Origin: an uncultured Roseburia sp.
Lineage (GTDB): Bacteria; Bacillota; Clostridia; Lachnospirales; Lachnospiraceae
Length of the DNA: 64,000 bases
Assembly (NCBI GenBank): GCA_900756925.1
Contig: CAAELX010000041.1
Coordinates: 20,246-84,245 of the forward strand
Direction: 5' to 3'
Shown here: positions 1 through 7,641 of the stretch, piece by piece
How the letters are laid out: every line of letters begins with the position of its first letter
Position numbering within the stretch: position 1 is the first letter of the stretch
The notes under the pieces: generated by a model
Told to the model about the DNA's origin: nothing
Seen by the model: the letters and a program-made list of their open reading frames with translations, nothing else
The model's database searches: none
Made by a program: the position numbers and the translations under genes

Positions 1-946
1 CCAGCACAACTGTGACTGCTTCAAGAAACAGATGAGCCGCTTCATTGACTTCTCAGACGGCAAAGCACTGATGGTCAACAATGCCGACTGGCTCATGGAC
101 TTAAATTACATCGACGTTCTCCGCGAAGTCGGCGCACATTTTTCGGTCAACCGCATGCTGACAGCCGAGTGCTACAAACAGCGTATGGAGAAAGGCTTAA
201 GCTTCTTAGAGTTCAACTACATGATCATGCAGAGCTACGACTTCTACACCTTATACCAGAAATACGGCTGTAACATGGAGTTCGGCGGCGATGACCAGTG
301 GAGCAACATGTTAGGCGGTACCGAGCTGATCCGCCGTAAGCTTGGAAAAGATGCATACGCTATGACCATCAACCTTCTTTTAAATTCCGAGGGCAAGAAG
401 ATGGGAAAAACACAGTCCGGCGCTGTATGGCTTGATCCGGAGAAGACATCTCCGTTCGATTTCTTCCAGTACTGGAGAAATGTCGCTGACTCTGACGTTT
501 TAAAATGTATCCGTATGCTGACCTTCCTTCCACTTGAAGAGATCGACGCCATGGAGAGCTGGGAGGGCGCACAGCTTAATCAGGCAAAAGAAATTCTCGC
601 ATTCGAGCTGACCAAGTTAGTCCACGGCGAGGAGGAAGCCACAAAGGCAAAAGAGGCATCCCACGCATTGTTCGCAGGCGGCGGTGATTCTGCCCATATG
701 CCAACTGTCGAATTAGCTGGTGCTGATTTTGCAGACGGAGATATGGATATCCTTGCCCTCCTGGTAAAGACAGGACTTGCTCCATCCCGCTCAGATGCAA
801 GACGTGCCGTAGAACAGGGTGGTGTCACTGTCGCTGATGAAAAAGTTACAGATATTAAAACCTCTTACAACGCCGCTTCCTTCGGGGCGGACGGACTCGT
901 TGTAAAACGTGGTAAGAAGAAGTTTGTAAAAGTTGTTGTAAAATAA
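1..946 (+). CDS. tyrS: tyrosyl-tRNA synthetase, 3' part (start lies left of the window)
   Basis: Charges tRNA-Tyr with tyrosine in the cytoplasm. The reading frame is open from base 2, so the N-terminal half of the Rossmann domain, with the HIGH motif, is outside the window. What is visible is the rest of the class I catalytic domain ([11 protein letters not shown], a typical TyrRS active-site stretch), the KMSKS-type loop as [12 protein letters not shown], the anticodon-binding helical region, and a C-terminal S4 RNA-binding domain (about the last 65 residues, [17 protein letters not shown]). The frame ends in a Lys-rich tail and TAA. A terminator hairpin follows directly. Family assignment is clear; no T-box or start can be judged because the 5' end is missing. 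Confidence 0.96.
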   Translation, partial: QHNCDCFKKQMSRFIDFSDGKALMVNNADWLMDLNYIDVLREVGAHFSVNRMLTAECYKQRMEKGLSFLEFNYMIMQSYDFYTLYQKYGCNMEFGGDDQWSNMLGGTELIRRKLGKDAYAMTINLLLNSEGKKMGKTQSGAVWLDPEKTSPFDFFQYWRNVADSDVLKCIRMLTFLPLEEIDAMESWEGAQLNQAKEILAFELTKLVHGEEEATKAKEASHALFAGGGDSAHMPTVELAGADFADGDMDILALLVKTGLAPSRSDARRAVEQGGVTVADEKVTDIKTSYNAASFGADGLVVKRGKKKFVKVVVK

Positions 947-976
947 ACCGTCTGGAAATTTTCTATTGTCAAAACC

Positions 977-1020
977 AAAAACAGGTTATGAGCCCTATGC
1001 TTCATAACCTGTTTTGCTTT
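977..1020. terminator. Intrinsic terminator between convergent tyrS and MATE genes
   Basis: An AAAACAGGTTATGA arm and its complement TCATAACCTGTTTT enclose a short loop. Flanking A-run and T-run allow it to work in both directions, which fits the convergent gene pair. Confidence 0.85.
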
Positions 1021-1067
1021 CTGATTTTTTTCCATTCATCTCCCAGATACTCTTGCTGCTCTTCCCC

Positions 1068-2402
1068 TTACTCTACAATAATTTCCTTATAAAAATACTT
1101 CAGGAATAAAACCACTGCAAGCACTGCCGTCAGAAAGTCTGATACCGCCTGTGAGGCGATCACTCCTTTATAGCCGACTGTATGTACCGCTGTGAAAATG
1201 ACAATTGCAAAAATCACGCCCTGTCTGCTGACTGATAACAGAAAAGCACCGAATGCTTTTCCTGCGGACTGGCAGAGACAGGTTGTCACGAGGACGATTG
1301 CTACAAATGGCATTCCAATCTGCTGGAAGCGCAGCATCTGCGTTCCGGCTGCTACAATCTCCTCGTTTGCCATAAACAGATGGATCATCGGACGCGCTGA
1401 TACCGACAATACGATAGCAAGCACAATGGCAAGTCCACACTCAAACATGTAACAGAACTTTAAAATTTCTCTGACACGCTTTTTATTTCTGGCACCATAG
1501 TTATAGCCAACCAAAGGCTGTCCGCCGAATGCAAAGCCGACGAGGATAAGCACGGCAATCATGTTGACTTTCATGACAATTCCCATCGCAGCCACTTTTT
1601 CATTGCCGTATGGCAGGAGCATCCGGTTCATTAAAGCGATACCAATACTCTGCATCAGGTTTGTGATGGACGCCGGAATCCCGATGGCGAAGATCTGTAC
1701 AAGTTCCCCTTCCGAGATGTAAAATCCCTTTGGGTTGACCGACAACTTTTTGCTTTTCTTCAAAAGGATTACAAAGAAATAAACATCTGTACAGACATAG
1801 CCGATCACGGATGCGACCGCTGCTCCTGCTGCCCCGAGTCCGAGCACTGAAATAAAAATTGGGTCTAAGATCATGTTTACCACCGCACCAAGAACTGTGC
1901 CGACCATGGACTCATTTGCCATGCCTTCTGTACGGAGCAGGTTCGACGGTGCCAGTGAGAAGATGATAAATGGGGAGCCGAGCACGATTTCGGTATAATA
2001 CTGGGATGCATACCGGATGGTATCTGTGTCCGCGCCAAGCATGTGCAGGATCGGCTGCCGGAATCCCATCATGATAAGAATCACGAGAATTCCGCAAAAG
2101 AAGGCGCCGTAGAAGCAGAAGACGCTGATTCTTTTTCCGTCCTTGTCATGCTTCTCGCCGAAAAGCCTTGAGATAATGGAACTTCCTCCAAGACCGAAGA
2201 TGTCCCCTAATGCGATCATTAAGGTGAAGACCGGAGCTCCGATGGAGACTCCTGCGACGAGGTTGGTGTTGCCAGTGCCTGCTATGAAGTAGGTGTCTAC
2301 CATGTTGTAGATGAGGGAGACTACCATGCCGAAAACTACGGGAAGAGCCAGCTTGAAGTAGGCTTTGTGGACTGGGGCAGTTTCAAAAAGATCGTTTTGC
2401 AT
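1068..2402 (-). CDS. MATE family multidrug/cation antiporter
   Basis: A 444-residue polytopic membrane exporter of the MATE superfamily, expected to expel drugs or metabolites in exchange for Na+ or H+. About twelve hydrophobic segments form two similar halves; the first contains LPVVFGMVVSLIYNMVDTYF and the second begins near IFAIGIPASITNLMQS. These are hallmark regions of the NorM/DinF-like branch. I start it at MQNDLFETAP (2402): the frame stays open for 53 more codons upstream, but those codons lie inside palindromic element A and are not coding. A TTTCCTT (AAGGAAA on the gene strand) precedes the start. It is divergent from a Crp/Fnr regulator with a Crp-like dyad between them, so that regulator probably controls it. 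Element A lies in its predicted 5' leader. Substrate unknown. Confidence 0.9.
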   Translation of the reverse strand: MQNDLFETAPVHKAYFKLALPVVFGMVVSLIYNMVDTYFIAGTGNTNLVAGVSIGAPVFTLMIALGDIFGLGGSSIISRLFGEKHDKDGKRISVFCFYGAFFCGILVILIMMGFRQPILHMLGADTDTIRYASQYYTEIVLGSPFIIFSLAPSNLLRTEGMANESMVGTVLGAVVNMILDPIFISVLGLGAAGAAVASVIGYVCTDVYFFVILLKKSKKLSVNPKGFYISEGELVQIFAIGIPASITNLMQSIGIALMNRMLLPYGNEKVAAMGIVMKVNMIAVLILVGFAFGGQPLVGYNYGARNKKRVREILKFCYMFECGLAIVLAIVLSVSARPMIHLFMANEEIVAAGTQMLRFQQIGMPFVAIVLVTTCLCQSAGKAFGAFLLSVSRQGVIFAIVIFTAVHTVGYKGVIASQAVSDFLTAVLAVVLFLKYFYKEIIVE

Positions 2403-2428
2403 TTTTATTTTTCCTTTCTTAGTTGGGG

Positions 2429-2662
2429 GCGAAACTCGAAGGTAGGTTATGGCACTTGGGAGGCAGGGGCGGCTCTGAATGGAGACACGCTCTCGCTCCG
2501 TGTCGCTCGCAGCGGTACTAAGCTCCCAACCTCGCATTTCAGTAGTTTGGCTAGCCACCATAAAGCTGCTCGGCTGCGAGCTAAGGACCGGCGGCTCCCC
2601 AAGGTCTCCATCCAGAGCCGCCCCTGCCTCCCAATCATCTCTACCTTGGTTTCGAGTTTCGC
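2429..2662 (-). repeat. Palindromic element, copy A (structured-RNA-like)
   Basis: Terminal inverted repeat GCGAAACTCG (2429-2438) / CGAGTTTCGC (2653-2662). An inner 31-bp stem pairs 2456-2486 with 2604-2634 with one deviation. The core at 2487-2603 carries conserved blocks: a small hairpin around GACACG..CGTGTC, GCTCGCAGCGGTACTAAGC, TGGCTAGCCA near the centre, and GCTAAGGACCGGCGGCTCC. Read on the minus strand, the small hairpin ends in GCGAGAGC, a GNRA tetraloop. It starts 26 bp upstream of the MATE start codon. Copies B, C and D share the core but not the stem sequence. Strand is assigned from the GNRA loop and the downstream gene; pairing deviations in B and C would fit the other strand better. 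Confidence 0.85.
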
Positions 2663-2732
2663 TTATAATAACGGAAGATGATTAAAAAACTTTGCTTCGT
2701 TTCTTTATGATAATGGAAATGGTTGTTTTTTG

Positions 2733-2750
2733 TTGTGACATATGTCACAA
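2733..2750. promoter_or_regulatory. Perfect 18-bp Crp/Fnr-type operator
   Basis: TTGTGACATATGTCACAA is a perfect palindrome and matches the classical Crp half-site arrangement TGTGA-N6-TCACA. It sits in the divergent interval between the MATE gene and the crp-like gene, about 112 bp before the latter's start, so autoregulation and control of the exporter are the natural inference. Confidence 0.7.
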
Positions 2751-2861
2751 TAAGTTTATATTTTTATAAAAATTGCAGGCTGTACGATTTTCAGTATGTA
2801 TTTCATGTCAGAGACGGTTGAACATACAAATGCGATTGGTATTAAATTACGGAGGAAGCTT

Positions 2862-3485
2862 ATGAAGCAGATTCAGGATGAAGCGTTATTACAATTTTAT
2901 ATGGAAAAGTATGGGATTGCGGAATTGTTTGAGACGCGGGGATTGACGTTCCGTCTTTATGAGTATGAGCGGGGGGAGATTTTGAATTTTATCCGGGATT
3001 CCTCGCAGTGCCTGCAATTTTTTGTAAAAGGAAACGCAGTTATTTATTCGGTGCGGACAGACGGGAGCCGGTATCCGCTTTGTAATCTTGATTCTTTTAC
3101 GATGCTGGGGGATATGGAATTCTGTGAGGAGCAGTCGCTTCCGTTTCTGGTTGAAGCTTTGACCAAGGTATTATGCGTGGAATTATCACTTTATGAGTGC
3201 AGGGCTTCTCTTTCAAACGACCGCGTTTTTCTGCGGTATGTGGCGCGGTCTGTAGCAAAGAAGGTTGCCTTGGTGCTTCAGGCAGACGCGGTTTATGCCA
3301 CGTTAGAAGAGCGTTTTCTTCATTATATGAGGCAGGAATGTCCACATGGCACCCTGCGCGGGGTTGAGACTGCCGCGGTTTCCCTTCATTGCAGCCGCAG
3401 GCAGCTGCAGCGCGTTTTAAAGCAACTGACCGCAGAGGGAAAGATAGAAAAATGCAGCAAGGGAATTTATCGCCTTACTGCATAA
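2862..3485 (+). CDS. Crp/Fnr family transcriptional regulator
   Basis: 207 residues. An N-terminal cyclic-nucleotide-binding-like beta-roll (about residues 20-110, FFVKGNAVIYS..) is followed by a dimerisation helix and a C-terminal winged helix-turn-helix (about 145-205, AAVSLHCSRRQLQRVLKQL). I chose the ATG at 2862 because GGAGG lies 6 bp upstream; an earlier in-frame ATG at 2796 has no such site. It lacks the N-terminal Cys cluster of Fnr, so it is not an obvious iron-sulphur sensor. The divergent MATE gene and the intervening Crp-type dyad suggest it controls exporter expression and its own. Effector unknown. Confidence 0.87.
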   Translation: MKQIQDEALLQFYMEKYGIAELFETRGLTFRLYEYERGEILNFIRDSSQCLQFFVKGNAVIYSVRTDGSRYPLCNLDSFTMLGDMEFCEEQSLPFLVEALTKVLCVELSLYECRASLSNDRVFLRYVARSVAKKVALVLQADAVYATLEERFLHYMRQECPHGTLRGVETAAVSLHCSRRQLQRVLKQLTAEGKIEKCSKGIYRLTA

Positions 3486-3517
3486 TTTTACTTATCTGTT
3501 GGAAAGGAGATATGCTT

Positions 3518-3619
3518 ATGCTAACCATCGATGATCTGATTGCAGTAATCTCGCTTTGCGCGACATTCTATAGTCTTGGTTATATGCATGGAAAGCATGA
3601 TTCCAAGACGCAAAAATAA
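3518..3619 (+). CDS. 33-residue hydrophobic peptide, type I toxin-like
   Basis: Short peptide with acidic start (MLTIDD), one hydrophobic segment (LIAVISLCATFYSLGYM) and a charged tail (HGKHDSKTQK), the shape of Fst/Ldr/TxpA-type membrane toxins. AAAGGAG lies 8 bp before the ATG at 3518; a second ATG at 3512 is only 2 bp from it. The stop codon is inside a terminator hairpin. Beyond it is a near-consensus promoter pointing back towards the gene (3697-3725), so an antisense RNA would overlap the 3' end of this mRNA, as in the par/Fst loci. Shape and context are seen; toxicity is inferred. Alternative: an unrelated small membrane protein. Confidence 0.6.
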   Translation: MLTIDDLIAVISLCATFYSLGYMHGKHDSKTQK

Positions 3620-3648
3620 CCGCCCCCTGACAAGTCGCGGTTATTTTT
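3612..3648. terminator. Bidirectional terminator shared by the small peptide gene and the facing antisense RNA
   Basis: AAAAATAACCGC pairs with GCGGTTATTTTT around a 13-nt loop. A-run and T-run on both sides make it symmetric, so it can end transcripts from either direction. Confidence 0.8.
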
Positions 3649-3691
3649 GACTACACTATCAGGTGAATCGCCATTGGTAGCACCTTTTCTA
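3612..3691 (-). ncRNA. Predicted antisense RNA, type I antitoxin-like
   Basis: Predicted transcript of about 75-80 nt starting near 3690 and ending at the shared hairpin. It would contain the hairpin AGGTG (3661-3665) / CACCT (3681-3685) and would be complementary to the 3' end of the small-peptide mRNA. Prediction rests on the promoter at 3697-3725 and the terminator; no transcript data. Confidence 0.5.
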
Positions 3692-3696
3692 TATTT

Positions 3697-3725
3697 ATCT
3701 TATCATTCCTGTATTTTTATGTCAA
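3697..3725 (-). promoter_or_regulatory. Near-consensus sigma-A promoter for the antisense RNA
   Basis: On the minus strand TTGACA (3720-3725) is followed after exactly 17 bp by TAAGAT (3697-3702). No leftward protein-coding gene starts there, so its product must be the short RNA running into the hairpin at 3612-3648. Confidence 0.65.
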
Positions 3726-3735
3726 TCACTTTTCT

Positions 3736-6531
3736 TTACTGATACAGTCTGACTTCCCCACAGATTCCGCTCTTGCACTTCGGATCGTCCTGCGGCGTTC
3801 CGTAAGGGCTCGGTGTTGTGGACATCTCGCGCTCTAAGGTTGTGGCAACCTCGATCACGAGCTCATTTTCTCCCTGTACTGCTGCATCTGACAGATCATA
3901 AACATAGGTCGGAACGATCTGGATACCAAGGCTCTTTCCGTTTAAGAAGACCTCCACACCTTCTGCTGCGTCCGAGATCTCCAGAATGGCATGTGCCGGA
4001 TCTGTAAGCTGAATCTTCTTCTCATAGTGGACGAAGCCGGAGAAAAGTGGTTCTTCCTCCTCGAGATGATCCGGAAGGGAAACTTCCTTTCCTTCCCCAA
4101 AATCCGGATAATGGATGCTGCGGCAGGTGGAACGCGTCCAGCCATCAGCCAGAGTTTCCGGTGTACCGCTATATTTGTGGATACGCTGCTGTACAGTTTC
4201 TGCAGTTCTGTCTTCTTCCACTGCCTTCTGTGCACGCTCGTTTTCCGGTGTACCGTTCTCTGCCTGACTGTCAGCCTCCAGAATCCAGATGATACTCTTG
4301 CGCGGCTCAAGGCTCACTTTTACTGCATTAGAGTCCTCTCTTTCCTTGTATACCGGATACAACTGATTCGTCCATGCATCGTAGCCCATGATTGTTCTAC
4401 TGTTTCCTGCCGGAGTTCTGACCGCTTCTGCAAGTTCGATCGTTCCCTCATACGTCTGATCCCCCTCATTTACAAGGTATACCATGCCGCTTCCGTCCCC
4501 ATACTCATAATGAGTCACACGGATTCTGTCGTTTGACGGGGCAAGTGTTACCGTATCTGCAAGCTTTTCTGCTGCCAGGTCTGCAAGTTCTTCATAAGAG
4601 ATCACTTCTGCGTGCTCTAGACCTGCCGCCATATCTGCTGCATCAACTGACACATCGCAGATCCCAACCGGCTTTGCTCCGATAAAGTATACTTTCACAC
4701 CTGCCGCTGTCATCTCTTTCACTGCCTTTGCAAAAGCTTCGGTTATATAATGATACTCTGTCACAATCAAAGTGTTATAATGCTGTGTATTGACCACAAG
4801 CTGTCCATCTGCGATCTGCGTATGGTAAAACTCTCTCTCTGCAAACACATCCTGCGGGATAATATCATAATCTGCCTGTCTGTCGTAAAGGATCTGTGCT
4901 GCTTTTCCGCTGCGCTCCACGTCTCCTGTCCAGTCGGCTTCGCCATCATAAAGGATCGCCGTATGCACCTCATGTGCCCCGTCTGTGATCAGTTCACATA
5001 TGCGGTTCATATATTTCATCAGCTCACCGAAATGACGATACTGCGGATTGTTTCCGTGTGCATAAAAATGTGGCGGACAGTCCGGATCCGGGAACTCTTT
5101 TGCGGTAAATGCATGCGGTACATAGTGGTTTACACCGCGTACCATGAAGTGGTCTGCCAGATATTTTTCCAGCTGTACGCCCTCTTTCCAGCCGTAGTTA
5201 CCGAAGATCTCACACATGGAATCGCCATGCTTGTGTGGCTCAATCGCAGCCGCCGATGATGCAAGCTTGCCGAGTACATAATGGTAGAACATGCCGTTTC
5301 TGTGCTGGAATGTGCCATTGTTGTAGCAGACATTTTCCTGTCCCGGAAGAACCTGTCCCCCGATATCGTCAATTCCTGCCATGTCCTGTCCGCGCAGTCC
5401 CCTGAAATAGTGTCCTAAGGAGCTTCCCAGTCTCGAATGATGGTCATCGTCCTCAATCAGGTGACCGATATATTCCACACCGCGCTCTCTGCACCAGCTT
5501 CCGACCTGCTCGGAGAAGTTCTTCTGGATCAGTCTCGTCACCGCATCCATATAGGTATAACGCAGATTTGCAGTCAGATCCGCATCCGCTCCGTTCTCCC
5601 ACAGAAGTGGAAGCTTCCAGAAGTTCTCCTCTCCGATCTCCTCTGACAGTACTCCAAACAGATCACTGCTCCATGGAAAATCTACCATTGTCCCAAATTT
5701 ATCTTCTATCTCATAAATATGTCCGTTTCCGGTCTCCGGCTCATCGGAGAAAAAACCTGCGATCGTGCTGCCGAACAGATCTTTATAGTGTGCATAGTGC
5801 GGTTCATACACTGCATCTAATAAAATCTTACAGGACTTCGCATTCATCATATTGATATAGGAACGGTGGTATCCGAAATTCCTAGAAAGGTGCATCGTGT
5901 AAATCTTCCATGTTCCTTCCGGGACCTCCCAGATCAGTTCCCCTGCCTCTGCCTCTGCGGCATGGGTATCCTCCGCTTTCTGTTCCGGTGTTAAATTAAT
6001 ACGGTATGCCGGATCCATAAAACCATTTTTTCCTTCATCCACGCGCACGGCATAGATACCAAGCAGCTCATCGTCGTCAAATACCGGGATCTCCCCCTGC
6101 ATGACCCAGTTTTCCACCATCGTCTTCTGGAATGGATCCGGGTGCTTTAACTGTTCTTCTGTGATTGTCACCGTCTCGCCACCTGCTGCTTCCTGCACCC
6201 TGCAGCAGATGCTCTGTCTGCGCATCTCAACCGACTCTTTCTCCACAGCACCGTTTGCAAATCCGGTCGGGAAATGGCTGTCGTCTAAGATCCAGACTTT
6301 CATGTTCCGTTTCTTCGCCTCGTCTAAAATGACATCCATATCCTGCCACCATTTTTCCCCGCAGAAATCCGGATGTGGACGGCTCTCCACACACACGGCA
6401 CCGATATTGCTCTTATCGATCACATCCATATATTTGCGGAGTACTTCTTCTGATTCTCCATGCTGCCAGAAAAATGGAAAAATAAAATTTTCGCCCTTTC
6501 CTGTCAGAAGCTTCTCTATTTTCTCGCTCAT
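3736..6531 (-). CDS. Large multi-domain glycoside hydrolase, GH106/GH2-like
   Basis: 931 residues with no signal peptide, so an intracellular enzyme acting on imported oligosaccharides. The N-terminal ~500 residues look like a TIM-barrel of the GH106 (alpha-L-rhamnosidase) and related uncharacterised type: FIFPFFWQHGE at the start and the acidic motif FFSDEPETGN near residue 265. A Rossmann-like middle (about 500-680) and a C-terminal GH2-type sugar-binding jelly roll (about 790-931, VEVFLNGKSLG) follow. AGAAGG lies just before the ATG. It is the last gene of the leftward hemicellulose locus after the esterase. Removal of a side chain such as rhamnose, galactose or arabinose from xylan or pectin fragments is inferred; the exact family is uncertain. 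Confidence 0.65.
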   Translation of the reverse strand: MSEKIEKLLTGKGENFIFPFFWQHGESEEVLRKYMDVIDKSNIGAVCVESRPHPDFCGEKWWQDMDVILDEAKKRNMKVWILDDSHFPTGFANGAVEKESVEMRRQSICCRVQEAAGGETVTITEEQLKHPDPFQKTMVENWVMQGEIPVFDDDELLGIYAVRVDEGKNGFMDPAYRINLTPEQKAEDTHAAEAEAGELIWEVPEGTWKIYTMHLSRNFGYHRSYINMMNAKSCKILLDAVYEPHYAHYKDLFGSTIAGFFSDEPETGNGHIYEIEDKFGTMVDFPWSSDLFGVLSEEIGEENFWKLPLLWENGADADLTANLRYTYMDAVTRLIQKNFSEQVGSWCRERGVEYIGHLIEDDDHHSRLGSSLGHYFRGLRGQDMAGIDDIGGQVLPGQENVCYNNGTFQHRNGMFYHYVLGKLASSAAAIEPHKHGDSMCEIFGNYGWKEGVQLEKYLADHFMVRGVNHYVPHAFTAKEFPDPDCPPHFYAHGNNPQYRHFGELMKYMNRICELITDGAHEVHTAILYDGEADWTGDVERSGKAAQILYDRQADYDIIPQDVFAEREFYHTQIADGQLVVNTQHYNTLIVTEYHYITEAFAKAVKEMTAAGVKVYFIGAKPVGICDVSVDAADMAAGLEHAEVISYEELADLAAEKLADTVTLAPSNDRIRVTHYEYGDGSGMVYLVNEGDQTYEGTIELAEAVRTPAGNSRTIMGYDAWTNQLYPVYKEREDSNAVKVSLEPRKSIIWILEADSQAENGTPENERAQKAVEEDRTAETVQQRIHKYSGTPETLADGWTRSTCRSIHYPDFGEGKEVSLPDHLEEEEPLFSGFVHYEKKIQLTDPAHAILEISDAAEGVEVFLNGKSLGIQIVPTYVYDLSDAAVQGENELVIEVATTLEREMSTTPSPYGTPQDDPKCKSGICGEVRLYQ

Positions 6532-6617
6532 TTACCTTCTGCCGCTCCTTTCACCTTGCACGATCATCCTTTTCTCTGTGCAATATAAATCTGTATTTGC
6601 CTGCGTCAGGCAGCTAT

Positions 6618-7595
6618 TTATTCCGGAAGGTTCCTGAGCCAGCAGTCTGCAAGATCTGGCCACATTGCTACGCTCTCGTTCGGAATTCCTTTCGGAACAT
6701 ATTTTGCGCGCTCCTCCTCCGGCATAGTGAAAAACATCATCATATTTTTCACTCCTTCTGTCGCCTCCATTCTTCCTTCTTCCACTTCTTTCATAACACT
6801 CAGGAACTGCTCAAGGGTATAGTTTCCGCCACTGTTGCTGTTCTTTGCCCACTCTTCATTTGCAAGGGAAAGCCCATGCCGTCCTGTCTCAAACAGATGG
6901 ATGGCAAAATGGATGCCATGCTCCCTTAAAGCTTTTGCCATCAGGATGCTGTTCTCCACTGGCACTGTCTCATCCGGGATTGTCTGCCACAGGAAAATTG
7001 GAGGTGTCTGCTCTGTCACCTGCTTTTCATTGGAAAAATAGGTGAGCTCCTCCTCTGAGGCATCTGCCCCAAGCAGTGCGGTGAAGGAATCCCTGTGTGC
7101 AAATTCTCCGGAAGTCACAACCGGATAGGAAAGGATTGCCGCATTCAGGCGGTTCGAAATACTCTTATATTTCTCATTGCCATCCTCCACATCCCCTGCA
7201 TGGACACAGAGACTTCCAACCAGATGTCCTGCTGCGGAAAAACCGCACGCATAGATCTTATCCGGATCCACGCCATAGAAATCCGCATTCGCGCGGATCA
7301 GGCGGACTGCCCTTGAAATATCGTGTAACGGCTGCATCTTTAACGGTGCTATATCTGCAAAATTCGTTGTATACGTCAGCACAAATGCCTGATAGCCCTT
7401 CTCATAGAAACACTTTGCCACGATCTCGCCCTCCGTCGGGGATACCATACGGTATCCGCCTCCAGGTGCAACGAGCATGCATGGTCTCCTCTTTCCGTCC
7501 TCATGTAAATAAGTATGGAGGTTCGGCACAAAGCCGAATGCACCTTCGTACTGATATTCGCCGTCTTCCCACAGTAAAATTGTCTGTTCTGTCAT
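6618..7595 (-). CDS. Alpha/beta hydrolase, carbohydrate esterase-like (BD-FAE/acetyl xylan esterase type)
   Basis: 325 residues when started at MTEQTILLWED (7595); the frame is open further upstream into the GH43 gene, but that part has no family character. The oxyanion region is APGGGYRMVSP (like HGGGY/PGGGY in this family), the nucleophile elbow is GFSAAGHL (Ser), and a C-terminal HGLSLANEEW supplies the likely catalytic His. No signal peptide. Sitting between GH43 and the GH106-like gene, it probably removes acetyl or feruloyl groups from imported xylo-oligosaccharides. The catalytic class is well supported; the ester substrate is inferred from context. Confidence 0.8.
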   Translation of the reverse strand: MTEQTILLWEDGEYQYEGAFGFVPNLHTYLHEDGKRRPCMLVAPGGGYRMVSPTEGEIVAKCFYEKGYQAFVLTYTTNFADIAPLKMQPLHDISRAVRLIRANADFYGVDPDKIYACGFSAAGHLVGSLCVHAGDVEDGNEKYKSISNRLNAAILSYPVVTSGEFAHRDSFTALLGADASEEELTYFSNEKQVTEQTPPIFLWQTIPDETVPVENSILMAKALREHGIHFAIHLFETGRHGLSLANEEWAKNSNSGGNYTLEQFLSVMKEVEEGRMEATEGVKNMMMFFTMPEEERAKYVPKGIPNESVAMWPDLADCWLRNLPE

Positions 7596-7641
7596 TTTTC
7601 CAACCATACCTTTCTTCGTTTCTGCCAAAAAGTCCCACTTC

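Noticed and set aside
2403-2561. 53-codon N-terminal extension of the MATE protein
   Set aside because: These codons lie in palindromic element A; the true start at 2402 begins with typical MATE sequence.
2429-2662. Element A as a group II intron, insertion sequence end or classical MITE
   Set aside because: No domain V-like motif, no transposase remnant, no clear short direct target duplication, and the inner arms are not conserved between copies as MITE ends would be.
2367-2681. Plus-strand frames inside element A, and similar ones in elements B, C and D
   Set aside because: They arise from the palindromic sequence; no shared peptide reading frame is kept across the copies, as the arms differ completely.
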